From: Bin5 sp965221345
GTDB lineage: Bacteria; Chloroflexota; Anaerolineae; Caldilineales; Caldilineaceae
Length of the DNA stretch: 64,000 nucleotides
Reading direction: 5' to 3'
Assembly (NCBI GenBank): GCA_965221345.1
Contig: CBDCSD010000002.1
Span: forward strand, 2,418,001-2,482,000
Positions 42,208 to 50,982 of the stretch are shown here, piece by piece. Position numbers and translations under genes: made by a program. Below the pieces are notes generated by a model, which did no database searches, had not been told where the DNA came from, and saw nothing but the letters and a program-made list of their open reading frames with translations. Within the stretch, counting starts at the first letter, position 1. Each line of letters begins with the position of its first letter.

Positions 42208-42861
42208 ATGTCAACACTTACATTGAATGCCAAACACCGTAGCGTCACCGGCCGCAAAGTGCGGCGACTTCGCCCGGAAGGAATTGTACCCGTGGTGATC
42301 TATGGCCGTGGGGAGGCGCCGCAGAACGCCCAGGTCGATGGCAAGGAGTTTGAATCAGTGCTGCGCGACGGCGGCAACTCCCAGCTGGTTGAACTCGAGC
42401 TGGAAGGCAAAGACTACAATATCCTCGTGCGTGAAATCCAGCGTCATCCGGTTCGTCACAATTTGCTGCATGCCGACTTCTACACCGTCAACATGACGGA
42501 TATGCAGCAGTTGACCGTGCCGCTGGTGATGGTGGGAGCCGCCTTCGTCAGTTTCGACCTTGTGATGGTGCAGTCGATGGATAGCGTGGAGATCGAAGCG
42601 CTGCCCGCCGACATTCCCGCCCTCATTGAAGTCGATGTATCTCGTCTTGAGACTCCCGAAAGCCCACCGATAACGGTTGCAGACTTGCCCAATATCCCCG
42701 GAGTTACCTACATTTCCGAAGCAGACGAGCATATCTGTAGCCTGATTCTCTCCCGTGCCGCGGTCAGTGAAGAGGACGAGGACGAGGAAGAAGAGTTGGT
42801 GGATACCGACGTCGAGCCGGAGGTCATTGGCAGAGGGCGAGAGGAAGAGGAAGAGGAATAG
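42208..42861 (+). CDS. rplY: 50S ribosomal protein L25 (Ctc form)
   Basis: L25/Ctc protein of 217 aa. The N-terminal L25 domain (about 1-95; TGRKVRRLRPEGIVPVVIYG) binds 5S rRNA, and the C-terminal TL5 beta domain spans about 96-185. A highly acidic tail (runs of Glu/Asp from about 187) is longer than usual. The ribosome site is weak. It ends at a clear terminator and is probably transcribed alone or with the repeat protein upstream. Confidence 0.95.
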   Translation: MSTLTLNAKHRSVTGRKVRRLRPEGIVPVVIYGRGEAPQNAQVDGKEFESVLRDGGNSQLVELELEGKDYNILVREIQRHPVRHNLLHADFYTVNMTDMQQLTVPLVMVGAAFVSFDLVMVQSMDSVEIEALPADIPALIEVDVSRLETPESPPITVADLPNIPGVTYISEADEHICSLILSRAAVSEEDEDEEEELVDTDVEPEVIGRGREEEEEE

Positions 42862-42890
42862 CAGGTTTCCTCCTGACGAGTTTACGAGAG

Positions 42891-42916
42891 CGCCGGACCC
42901 ACAGTCGGCGTTTTTT
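42891..42916 (+). terminator. Intrinsic terminator after rplY
   Basis: Stem CGCCG / CGGCG with a 10-nt loop (42891-42910) followed by six T. It starts 30 bases after the rplY stop. Confidence 0.85.
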
Positions 42917-43026
42917 CTTCCAACCTGGCGGCTGGACGACGTCAAAACAAGAATCTCAGACGCTATTCATAATCCTGCGCTGAACAGTCGGCGCTGGGCT
43001 CCCCTGCAGTTAAGCCAATCCCAATT

Positions 43027-44379
43027 TCATTGACCTTTGCGGGCGCCTTGGCCGGTGGCCTGTTCGATAGCTGTTGTAAGCGCCAGCAAGGGCTGCGTCA
43101 GAAAGGGCATCGGATCCACGGCAACGCCGTAGATTCGTAGCTCCCAGTGGAGATGCTCCCCTGTACTGCGTCCAGTGGTCCCGACCAGCCCGATCGGATC
43201 CCCGGCCCGCACCTTCTCGCCTGGGGTGACGAGCGCCTCTTGCAAATGCCAGTACCCTGTGAACAATCCTGCGCCGTGATCGAGAATGACGCTAATGCCG
43301 CGCACTGTCAACGGTTCGGCAAGAGCGACAATGCCGTCCGCGGGCGCAAGGACCGGACTGCCTCCCGGGGCAGCGAAATCCTGTCCAGTGTGAACTGAGA
43401 AGTATTGCGCGGAGTTGTAGTTGCGCCGGACGCCGTATCCGCTGGTGGTGGGAGCGGTAGCCGGTAGAGGGAGCGCGAATGGCCGGCGCCACTGAATCGG
43501 GGTGGCGGTACGCGTCCAGACCGGCGCAAGATAGTCAAGCTCCGCTTGCGAAATCCTCTGCTCGATCAGTGCGTTCTTATCCGGCGGCAGGTTGATGTCT
43601 TGAACGGGAAAGCTGTTTTTCTGCACGAACACGGGGAAGGAACGAGTGACGGTGACGCCGTTCTTGGCCCGATAGCTCAGGCTAACGGGGTACACACCCG
43701 ACTCCATTGACGCCGCAGTCGGGACGTAGCCACCCCACACTGTGACCTCCTTGCCTGTCTCGCCTTTCCCTATGATCGCAAGCGGCCGGATGCCCAAGGG
43801 AGCGCCATTCCAGACGGCTTCGAGGGAGAGGGGACGGTCCACTACAGCCTGGAGCCAACCGGCCTGTCCCTGGACCACGACTGAGGGGACGCTGACCACC
43901 TGCATCGAGCCAAAGCGCGTCGGCGCGGCTGCGGTATTGGGTAGGAGTCGAATCTGCTGACCAGGGAAGAGGCGAGCTGTTGGCGCTGTGTGATTGAGAA
44001 TTGCCAACCGTGGGACTGACAGGCCCTCGCGCAGGGCGATAGCTTGGATTGTGTCACCTGGCCTTGCGATGACGGCCCTGCGGCTGGCGCCGCGCGGAAG
44101 TAGTAGTATCTGTCCCACATCAAGCGTATTCACATCTGAGAGTTGATTTGTGGCAACCAACACCTCCAGTGGGATACCAAGATCGGCGGCGATCGTCAAC
44201 AACGTATCGCCCGTTTTGACGACGTATGTATCGCTGGGTGACTGCGCGGCAACTCGCTCCGGCTGGAAGGCGGCCGGTAGAGCCAGCCATATCAGACACG
44301 TTAACAACAGGCTATACGAGACCCTCAGCCGCGGCAACTGATTGAAGGTTTCTGGTCTGGTCGTTTTCAGAAACTGCAC
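43027..44379 (-). CDS. LysM-M23 peptidase (cell-wall endopeptidase)
   Basis: Exported protein of about 450 aa. The start is taken as the GTG at 44379 with AAAGGGG 8 nt upstream; a TTG start at 44415 lacks one. A signal peptide (about 20-45) is followed by two LysM modules (VVKTGDTLLTIAADLGI and VIARPGDTIQAIALREGL), a beta region, and a C-terminal M23 domain with HTGQDFAAP and GEHLHWELR (zinc ligands and catalytic His). It would cleave peptide cross-links of peptidoglycan or, in M23 proteins lacking activity, activate amidases; the zinc site looks intact. Confidence 0.93.
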   Translation of the reverse strand: MQFLKTTRPETFNQLPRLRVSYSLLLTCLIWLALPAAFQPERVAAQSPSDTYVVKTGDTLLTIAADLGIPLEVLVATNQLSDVNTLDVGQILLLPRGASRRAVIARPGDTIQAIALREGLSVPRLAILNHTAPTARLFPGQQIRLLPNTAAAPTRFGSMQVVSVPSVVVQGQAGWLQAVVDRPLSLEAVWNGAPLGIRPLAIIGKGETGKEVTVWGGYVPTAASMESGVYPVSLSYRAKNGVTVTRSFPVFVQKNSFPVQDINLPPDKNALIEQRISQAELDYLAPVWTRTATPIQWRRPFALPLPATAPTTSGYGVRRNYNSAQYFSVHTGQDFAAPGGSPVLAPADGIVALAEPLTVRGISVILDHGAGLFTGYWHLQEALVTPGEKVRAGDPIGLVGTTGRSTGEHLHWELRIYGVAVDPMPFLTQPLLALTTAIEQATGQGARKGQ

Positions 44380-44574
44380 TGACACATCCCCTTTCGCACT
44401 ACCAGATCCTGACAACCGGCTGCTTACGGCGCACTCACTTTGAATGTCCGCTTGTTGCGTCTTGAGAGGATAGCCGAAATGCTTCCCTTCTTATTACAAC
44501 CCGTCCACCGGATTCTTACAGATTACGGTGTCGGCAGTCCCTGCGATAAGCCATGATCCGATAAGGACATAACA

Positions 44575-45189
44575 TCAGGAACTGGACTGGTAGACTTCGG
44601 GCTTGAGGACACCGATGAAGGGGAGGTTGCGGTACTTCTGATTGAAGTCCAGCCCATAACCAATGACAAACTCGTTGGGAACCGAAAAGCCGGTCCAGAA
44701 GACTTCGATATCGACTTCTCGGCGCGTTGGCTTGTCGAGAAGAGTAACGATTTCGAGGCTGGCAGGATTGCGCGCTCTGAACAGGCGGGACAGATAGGCA
44801 AGGGTATTCCCGCTGTCGATAATGTCCTCGACAAGGAGGACATGGCGACCTTCGATCGGTTCATTCAGGTCCTTGAGAATTCGAACAACGCCGGTGCTCC
44901 TGGTAGAGGCCCCATAACTGCTTGTAGCAAGAAAATCCACTTCGTGCGGGATCGAGATGGTCCGCATAAGGTCGGCAAGAAAGACAACGCTGCCCTTGAG
45001 GACAGCGATCAGCAGAAGATCCTTGCCTGTGTAATGTTCATCGATCTGGCGACCCAAGCCGCGGATTCGATCCTGAATCGCGTCCGCGGAGATCAGTACA
45101 CACTCCAAATCCTGACTCAGAGGCCCCTGCATGCCTGCCGGCGATTTCTCCTCTGTCATCCCAGCGACTCCTGATTGGCGATCTGCCAT
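44575..45189 (-). CDS. hpt: Hypoxanthine phosphoribosyltransferase
   Basis: Type I PRTase of about 204 aa. The PRPP motif is VLLVEDIIDSGNTL, and the flexible-loop region FLATSSYGASTRS and the C-terminal GYGLDFNQKYRNLPFIG match bacterial Hpt. It salvages hypoxanthine and guanine with PRPP. Two starts are possible, at 45189 and 45159, each with AGGAG at a good distance. tilS lies two genes upstream on the same strand, which echoes the frequent tilS-hpt pairing. Confidence 0.95.
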   Translation of the reverse strand: MADRQSGVAGMTEEKSPAGMQGPLSQDLECVLISADAIQDRIRGLGRQIDEHYTGKDLLLIAVLKGSVVFLADLMRTISIPHEVDFLATSSYGASTRSTGVVRILKDLNEPIEGRHVLLVEDIIDSGNTLAYLSRLFRARNPASLEIVTLLDKPTRREVDIEVFWTGFSVPNEFVIGYGLDFNQKYRNLPFIGVLKPEVYQSSS

Positions 45190-45315
45190 TTGCAACTTCT
45201 CCTGTATTGCGGTCCAGGCGATGGACGAATGGCAACTTCGGGGCTTGCGGCGCTAGCCATAGAAGCAGGGCCGGTCGCCCCGGATGGTACTCGATCGTAT
45301 CATTCGCTTAAAATC

Positions 45316-45975
45316 TTACCCAAATCTACTGACGTCCGGCGGGCATTTTCGCACGACGGCGAGCAGTTCGCTGAGAATCATTGCAGTCGCCCCCCAGATG
45401 GTCTGATCCTGAATGGCGAAGAAGGGCACAAGCGCGGTTCGATCGCCAAGTTGCCACTGCTCCCGCCGTCGATGGGCTGGGTTGAGCAGGGTTGCCAGCG
45501 GCACTTCAAGCAGTTGGGCAACTTCGCTGGAGTTGGGCCGGAAAGCGGGCTTGGTGGTCAGGCGACCTACGGTTGGGTAGACTTCATAATTGCTGGGTCG
45601 AATGTAAAGTTGAGTAAGCGCGCCGAGGACCTGTACATTTTCAGGTGCAATGCCCAATTCCTCGTGGGCCTCGCGCAGCGCTGTCTCGGTCAGATTCGTA
45701 TCCTTCTCTTCGCAACCGCCGCCGGGGAAAGCGACCTGACCGCTGTGCGCACCGTCATAGGTGGGGCGCAGGATCAGCGGCAAATGCAGCCGGTCATGGA
45801 GGCTGTACAGGAGGACGAGTACGCCGCTCTGGCGGGCTGGCTCTTCCGCTCTGTCATCGGGATGCCAGCCTGGGCGGGGCAGTGGCGCCATCAACGCCTG
45901 GGCCGGACGGCCAGGGAGCGGCGCGGCCAGATTCTTCTGTAAGCAATCGAAGAATCGTTGTAGCGTTGCTGTCAC
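45316..45975 (-). CDS. Nudix hydrolase, CoA-pyrophosphatase type (NudL-like)
   Basis: Nudix protein of 219 aa from a GTG start at 45975. The Nudix box reads GGGCEEKDTNLTETALREAHEELGI, and the preceding GQVAFPGG and HSGQ phrases are those of the CoA diphosphatase group (UPF0035). It probably splits CoA or acyl-CoA to phosphopantetheine and 3',5'-ADP. It lies between the small orphan (39 bases upstream) and hpt on the same strand. Confidence 0.9.
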   Translation of the reverse strand: MTATLQRFFDCLQKNLAAPLPGRPAQALMAPLPRPGWHPDDRAEEPARQSGVLVLLYSLHDRLHLPLILRPTYDGAHSGQVAFPGGGCEEKDTNLTETALREAHEELGIAPENVQVLGALTQLYIRPSNYEVYPTVGRLTTKPAFRPNSSEVAQLLEVPLATLLNPAHRRREQWQLGDRTALVPFFAIQDQTIWGATAMILSELLAVVRKCPPDVSRFG

Positions 45976-46014
45976 AACTGCCCAGTCCTCTGTGGCTCGC
46001 AGCGAGCGGTTGAT

Positions 46015-46257
46015 TCAGTCAGTGCGACGCGATTGAAAGACAATTTTTCCATGCTCATCCACTTCCCAACCGTACTCGTCCAAATAGATATCGCGGTCCG
46101 GCAGATGCAAACGGCGGGCGTTGCGGTCGAAGGCAAACGAGACCGTGCCATTGGGATCTGTCAACACGCCAGTTGCCAGTTCTGGACCGCGCCGCGTGAA
46201 GCGCATCACCGTTGCCTCCTGGCGGGTCACCCACAGCACGAGAGGACGCACGCTCAT
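46015..46257 (-). CDS. Small conserved-looking protein of unknown function
   Basis: Not recognised. It has 80 aa starting at 46257, where GGAG lies 8 nt upstream and the ATG overlaps the tilS stop by 4 bases (ATGA). The sequence is charged and strand-rich (VLWVTRQEATVMRFTRRG, VSFAFDRNARRLHL, YGWEVDEHGKIVF), without membrane segment or cysteine. Coupling to tilS suggests it is truly translated. No function can be proposed. Confidence 0.65.
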   Translation of the reverse strand: MSVRPLVLWVTRQEATVMRFTRRGPELATGVLTDPNGTVSFAFDRNARRLHLPDRDIYLDEYGWEVDEHGKIVFQSRRTD

Positions 46258-47984
46258 TGGCGGGTCTCCTCCCAGTAGAGGTGATAGACTCTGCGGCTGC
46301 GGCGTGTAATGCGCACGCTGTGAGCGATCTGATGCCCTCCTACCCAAACAACACGCTCTTGATCGAGAAGGAGAGGCCAGCCGGGGCGCAGGAAGCGGAG
46401 GACCTTGCGATCGGTGAAGTAGTCGGCCAGGGCTTTGCCATGCCCACCCAGCCCAAGAGGCTCAAACCGCTGGCCAGCGCGGGGCGTGCTGAGCCTGAGT
46501 TCTCGAACAGCGTCGGCATCGATGTAGACCTCCCAGTGAGAGAGTTGGGGCTTGCCAGCCCCCTGTCGCGGGATCGGCATGTCTCTCGACCTGGCCGCCC
46601 AGTCGTGCGGCAGGTCCTTTCTGTCCACTGCTTCGCCGCGCAAAGTCCAGCCGTCTACAACGATCTCTCCGGGTACAGACAGCTTTCTGGTTGGATAACG
46701 TGCGCGCCAACTGCAATCCAGAAAAGGGTGGTGCGGCACAAGTGGCGCTGCATCCCTGTGGTGCAGGCTGAAGGAATCATGCGTCCGTGACAGCATCACG
46801 TCAGCGACCCAACTATAGGGGCCGCCGGTGCGGTCTTCATCACAGAGTGCCCGGCGAAGGCGTTCTACAGTGTCGAAACCGAGGCCGGTTAGAGGGCGTC
46901 CCAAGGCGGGCAGGGCCGCGCGCAACGCCGCCCTCTGGTCGGCCACACCCAGTCTGCGAAAGGCCAAAAGGTCGAAAATCTGCCGCTTTGATTCAGCAGG
47001 CGGCCGCCCTTCAGAAGTTGGCGGCGAGGCGTGAGGAGTTTGGACTGTTGCACCCTTCCCCTCGCCCAAACGTGTCGTGTCCACCGCCTGCCGTGTGTAA
47101 CGTTCAGACCGTTTCACCTCGGCGTCCAGGACCGAAGCTGTACGGCAAAGGGAAGTGACGATCTGCGGGTTGATCTCTTGCAGAAGGGGAAGAATTTCGT
47201 GTCGCACGCGATTGCGCACAAATGTCCGGTCCTGGTTGGTAGAGTCTTCACGCCAAGGGATGCTGTGCTCCCTGAGATATTGCATAATCTCAGAACGCGA
47301 GATGTCTAGCAGCGGACGGACGACCTGCAGACCGGGCACGGGCCGGTCCTGCACTAGCAGCGGACGAACCGCCCGCATCCCGGCCAGACCATGCAGGCCG
47401 CTGCCGCGAATCAGGTTCATCAGCACAGTTTCGGCCTGGTCATTGGCCGTATGGGCCACCGCCACATCCACCGGGTTGCCATCGACCTGAAGGTCGACCG
47501 CCACCTGGGCCAGAAATCTGTAACGCCACTGGCGGGCAGTCGCTTCCAAATTGCCCTTTTGGGTCAGCGCTTCGGGCGGCAATCTGCTGGTCTCAATGGG
47601 CAGGTTCCAGCGTTCCGCCGTCTCAGCCACAAAGCAGGCATCGTCGGCCGATTCCGGTCGAAGATTGTGATCAAGGTGGGCAACTACCAGATTGAGAGAC
47701 CAGGCGGCGCGGATGCGAGTGAGCAAGTGTAAGAGGGCCATACTGTCTGCGCCGCCGCTGACTGCAACAACCACTGTTGCAGGAAGGCCGCCGGCCTGCG
47801 TCGGCGCTGGGAAAAGCCGTTCGCGCGCTCTCGCTTGGCAGAGAAGGTCTAACATGCGCTGATCATTGTCCGACAAAAAGGCCCCGTCCAACTGAGTTCG
47901 GCCGACCCCAGGGCGCTCTCTGGCCTCTGGAATCCGGTTATTTTGCCGTGGTTGGACAAGATGATCAGAACTTCGTCTCGACAT
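46254..47984 (-). CDS. tilS: tRNA(Ile)-lysidine synthase
   Basis: TilS adds lysine to C34 of the tRNA that reads AUA. The PP-loop motif AVSGGADSM is at residues 76-82 counted from 47984, followed by VAHLDHNLRPES, HTANDQAETVLMNLIRGSGLHGLAGM and REDSTNQDRTFVRNRVRHEILP. A C-terminal tRNA-binding domain ends with RRVYHLYWEE. Length from 47984 is 576 aa; the first 40 residues are not family-like and no clear ribosome site decides the start, so the ATG at 47855 is an alternative. Confidence 0.95.
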   Translation of the reverse strand: MSRRSSDHLVQPRQNNRIPEARERPGVGRTQLDGAFLSDNDQRMLDLLCQARARERLFPAPTQAGGLPATVVVAVSGGADSMALLHLLTRIRAAWSLNLVVAHLDHNLRPESADDACFVAETAERWNLPIETSRLPPEALTQKGNLEATARQWRYRFLAQVAVDLQVDGNPVDVAVAHTANDQAETVLMNLIRGSGLHGLAGMRAVRPLLVQDRPVPGLQVVRPLLDISRSEIMQYLREHSIPWREDSTNQDRTFVRNRVRHEILPLLQEINPQIVTSLCRTASVLDAEVKRSERYTRQAVDTTRLGEGKGATVQTPHASPPTSEGRPPAESKRQIFDLLAFRRLGVADQRAALRAALPALGRPLTGLGFDTVERLRRALCDEDRTGGPYSWVADVMLSRTHDSFSLHHRDAAPLVPHHPFLDCSWRARYPTRKLSVPGEIVVDGWTLRGEAVDRKDLPHDWAARSRDMPIPRQGAGKPQLSHWEVYIDADAVRELRLSTPRAGQRFEPLGLGGHGKALADYFTDRKVLRFLRPGWPLLLDQERVVWVGGHQIAHSVRITRRSRRVYHLYWEETRQ

Positions 47985-48136
47985 GAGCCTGCATACTTTC
48001 CTGTGTAATCAATACAGCGAATCCTGATACCTTATGGTAATGCCTGCAGTCGGGAACGCAACATAAGCATAGCGGACGGCGGCGATTTTTCGCAAGATGG
48101 ATCAACGAATCGGCAACAAGAGTCCAGTCATTCTTA

Positions 48137-48165
48137 TTTTGTGTCCTTTGCGGCTATGGTATACT
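48137..48165 (+). promoter_or_regulatory. Possible promoter of the mreB operon
   Basis: TATACT (48160-48165, 5 of 6) with TTTTGT (48137-48142, weak -35) at 17 nt. It lies 90 bases before the mreB start in the divergent gap with tilS. Confidence 0.4.
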
Positions 48166-48254
48166 GATAACGTTGACAGTTCTGCAAAAAAGCAGTGGGT
48201 GGTCCGGCCGCCCACCGTTGATCCATCACTGCATGAAATGGAGATGTCCCCAGA

Positions 48255-49325
48255 GTGGCAAACCCGTTAGACTGGTTGTTGGGGCTTTTTTCACTCGATA
48301 TTGGCATAGACCTGGGCACAGCAAATACCTTGGTTCATGTGAAAGGCCGAGGGGTCATAATTGACGAACCGTCAGTGGTTGCCATCGATATATCGTCGAA
48401 ACGGCGCAATTCGGTTAAGGCAATCGGGCAGGAGGCTAAGGAGATGGTTGGACGAACACCATCCCATATCGTGGCCGTGCGCCCTCTGCAGGACGGCGTT
48501 ATCTCCGACTTCAAGATGACGGAAGAGATGATCCATGCCTTCATTGGCAAGGTACATGGCAACCGGGCCTTTGGTACGGCCCGCCCGCGCGTCGTAATCG
48601 GCATCCCTTCCGGCGTGACCGAAGTTGAAAAGCGGGCTGTTCGAGATGCAACTGTCAGCGCTGGCGCGCGGGAGGCGGGCCTGGTCGAAGAGCCAATGGC
48701 AGCCGCTATCGGCGCGGGGCTGCCGGTGACCGAGTCAGTCGGCTCAATGATGGTTGACATCGGCGGTGGAACCACCGAGGTGGCGGTAATCTCTATGGGC
48801 GGGATTGTCGTATCGCGTTCGATCAGGGTTGCCGGAGACGAGATGAACGAAGACATAATCAGCTACAGCCGCCAAAAGTACAATCTGCTGATTGGCGAAC
48901 GCATGGCTGAGCGTGTCAAAATCGAAATAGGCTCCGCATACCCACTTGAACATGAGCGGACCATGATCATTCGAGGACGCAATCTGATCTCGGGCCTGCC
49001 TGAGGCAATTGAAATCAGTTCAGTTGAAATCAGAGAGGCCCTGACCGGCTCCGTGGAAGTTATTGTCGATGCGGTTAAAGATACCTTGGATGAAACGCCG
49101 CCAGAGCTTGTAGCAGACTTGATGGAACACGGCATCGTGCTGGCAGGAGGGGGCGCACTATTGCAGGGGTTGGCCCAGCGCATTCAGGACGAAAATCGCA
49201 TGCACGTTTATGTTGCCGACAATCCGCTCTCTTCGGTGGTACTGGGGACGGGCATGATCCTGGAAAAACCGGAGCACTACGCCGAAACTTTGACAACTAT
49301 GCAGCGTAAGAGCACGATTCGATAG
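48255..49325 (+). CDS. mreB: Rod-shape determining protein MreB
   Basis: Actin homologue of 356 aa starting with GTG, with GGAG 11 nt upstream. Nucleotide-binding motifs are GIDLGTANT near residue 17, DIGGGTTEVAV near 165 and GGGALLQGL near 300. The hydrophobic start (DWLLGLFSL) matches the membrane-binding helix of MreB. It forms filaments under the membrane that guide the elongation machinery (MreC, MreD, PBP2, RodA), all encoded downstream in order. Confidence 0.98.
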   Translation: MANPLDWLLGLFSLDIGIDLGTANTLVHVKGRGVIIDEPSVVAIDISSKRRNSVKAIGQEAKEMVGRTPSHIVAVRPLQDGVISDFKMTEEMIHAFIGKVHGNRAFGTARPRVVIGIPSGVTEVEKRAVRDATVSAGAREAGLVEEPMAAAIGAGLPVTESVGSMMVDIGGGTTEVAVISMGGIVVSRSIRVAGDEMNEDIISYSRQKYNLLIGERMAERVKIEIGSAYPLEHERTMIIRGRNLISGLPEAIEISSVEIREALTGSVEVIVDAVKDTLDETPPELVADLMEHGIVLAGGGALLQGLAQRIQDENRMHVYVADNPLSSVVLGTGMILEKPEHYAETLTTMQRKSTIR

Positions 49326-49384
49326 TTCCTGGCTCGTGTAGGCACATCCTGTGTGGCCCCCTATTATCTGGCAACGAAAAGCCT

Positions 49385-50287
49385 ATGCGTAACAGTGATC
49401 AACGCGGCTGGGGCGGTGTCAACTTTGGGCTCAAACTTGTCATCCTTGCACTGACGGCTGTCCTGTTGTTGGCGTTGCAACAGACTGGCCGCTTGGGGAC
49501 CGTGGAAGGACTGGTTACTCTGGTGACCGCACCGGGCCAGTCCGGGTTGGCGACCCTGACCAATCGTCTTTCCAGGTCCCTGACCAATCTGCGGAACTAT
49601 CGCTCCCTCCAGCGGCGGGTAACCGAATTAGAACTCATAACCCAGAGTCTGAGCGTTGAAAACCTGCGTCTTCAGGAAGTGGAGCGGGAGAATCAACGCC
49701 TGCGCGAACTCCTGGCATTCGCCGAAACCAGACCCAGCTTCGAAATGCAGGGTGGGCAGATCATCGCCCGCGTGATTGGACAAAACTCAACCAATTTCCT
49801 GAGTTTTGCGATGGTCGATCTTGGTTCTCGGCACGGCATCAGAGTTGGGATGCCGGTGGTGAATGAGCAGGGCCTGGTTGGCCGCATCAACTACGTAACG
49901 GCAACGACCTCTAAGGTATTGCTCATCACCGACTCTTCCAGCACTGTCAACGCCATTTTGCAGTCCAGCCGACTGACCGGGGTCATCAACGGCACGCCCG
50001 GCTCGCATCCGGTGATTGGTTTCATCCCCCAGGGCACAGAAATAGGAGTGGGGGAAGTGGTGCTCACTTCCGGAATGGGCGGCAGTTTCCCGAAGGGGAT
50101 CCCGATTGGGCAGGTGGTGGAGGTATGGCAACGGGACGTCAATGTATTTCAAGAGGCTGTCGTGCGCCCGACGGTGAATTTTGGTCGGCTTGAAAATGTG
50201 ATGGTCATCACCAACTTTGACCCCTCGGAGTTCGTGCCGCTACTGGATACATTGCCGGCGGCGCCAGGAGAGACGAGTGACGAGTGA
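49385..50287 (+). CDS. mreC: Rod-shape determining protein MreC
   Basis: Protein of 300 aa: one TM segment at about 13-32, a coiled coil near 65-115 (RVTELELITQSLSVENLRLQEV region) and the double beta-barrel domain with SFAMVDLGSRHGIRVGMPVV, GLVGRI and GEVVLTSGMGGSFPKGIPIG. It sits outside the membrane and activates PBP2. It starts 59 bases after mreB and overlaps mreD by 11 bases. Confidence 0.96.
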   Translation: MRNSDQRGWGGVNFGLKLVILALTAVLLLALQQTGRLGTVEGLVTLVTAPGQSGLATLTNRLSRSLTNLRNYRSLQRRVTELELITQSLSVENLRLQEVERENQRLRELLAFAETRPSFEMQGGQIIARVIGQNSTNFLSFAMVDLGSRHGIRVGMPVVNEQGLVGRINYVTATTSKVLLITDSSSTVNAILQSSRLTGVINGTPGSHPVIGFIPQGTEIGVGEVVLTSGMGGSFPKGIPIGQVVEVWQRDVNVFQEAVVRPTVNFGRLENVMVITNFDPSEFVPLLDTLPAAPGETSDE

Positions 50288-50921
50288 AGGACATCGTCTG
50301 GGACCAAGGGGATACTCCGGAGGAAGGGAGAATAAGGCTACTCTCTTAAGGTCTCCGACCGCAAAGGAGGACAACGTCGGGGAGACTCGCGCAGGGCTCG
50401 CTTTCTCCTCTTCATTCTCCCCTCGCGGCTGGGGCGGTTCCTGGCTGATGGTCCCCTTGCTAGGCGCAGCAGCCATCTTTCAGGTGGTTGTCGTCCCAAA
50501 GTTAACAGTGCAGGGCGTCTACCCGGATCTAATTCTATTGCTTGTAATTGCCAGGTCGCTAATCGCGGGTGGGCGCAGCGCAGTCATGTGGGGATTCGTC
50601 GGTGGCCTGTGGATGGACGTTCTAAGCGGAGGCCCGATGGGCGCATCCAGTCTGGCCCTGATGGCAACGGCTTTGTTGACCGGAATCGGACACAATGCGA
50701 TTTTCCGCCGCAATTTTTTCGTGCCATCCGTCGCGGCACTGTCGGGCAGCCTGGTTTTCTCGTTGATCTACGTGGCCATCCTGACAGGTGTCGGCCACCG
50801 GTTCCTCCCCGGCCCGCTGGTGGCCAATCTGATCGTCCCGGCAACTCTATACAATGGCGCCGTGATGTTCCTGGCGACACCGATACTGAATCGTTTGCCT
50901 GAGCAAGCTCATTTTTCATAG
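50277..50921 (+). CDS. mreD: Rod-shape determining protein MreD with extra N-terminal segment
   Basis: Five to six TM segments from about residue 58 on (VPLLGAAAIFQVVVVPKL, DLILLLVIARSLIAGG, GFVGGLWMDVLSGGPMG), the MreD pattern, 214 aa in total. The start is a GTG at 50277 within the mreC end, with AGGAG 7 nt upstream. The first 55 residues are hydrophilic, not MreD-like, and are encoded by a purine/pyrimidine-rich stretch that looks like the short repeats found between genes here. An ATG at 50448 (MVPLLG) would skip it. Confidence 0.9.
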   Translation: MTSEGHRLGPRGYSGGRENKATLLRSPTAKEDNVGETRAGLAFSSSFSPRGWGGSWLMVPLLGAAAIFQVVVVPKLTVQGVYPDLILLLVIARSLIAGGRSAVMWGFVGGLWMDVLSGGPMGASSLALMATALLTGIGHNAIFRRNFFVPSVAALSGSLVFSLIYVAILTGVGHRFLPGPLVANLIVPATLYNGAVMFLATPILNRLPEQAHFS

Positions 50922-50982
50922 ATGCCAGATTTTGGTAGCCGCCAGGCAACTGAAGACTTAGAACTGACTCCTGAAGACAACG

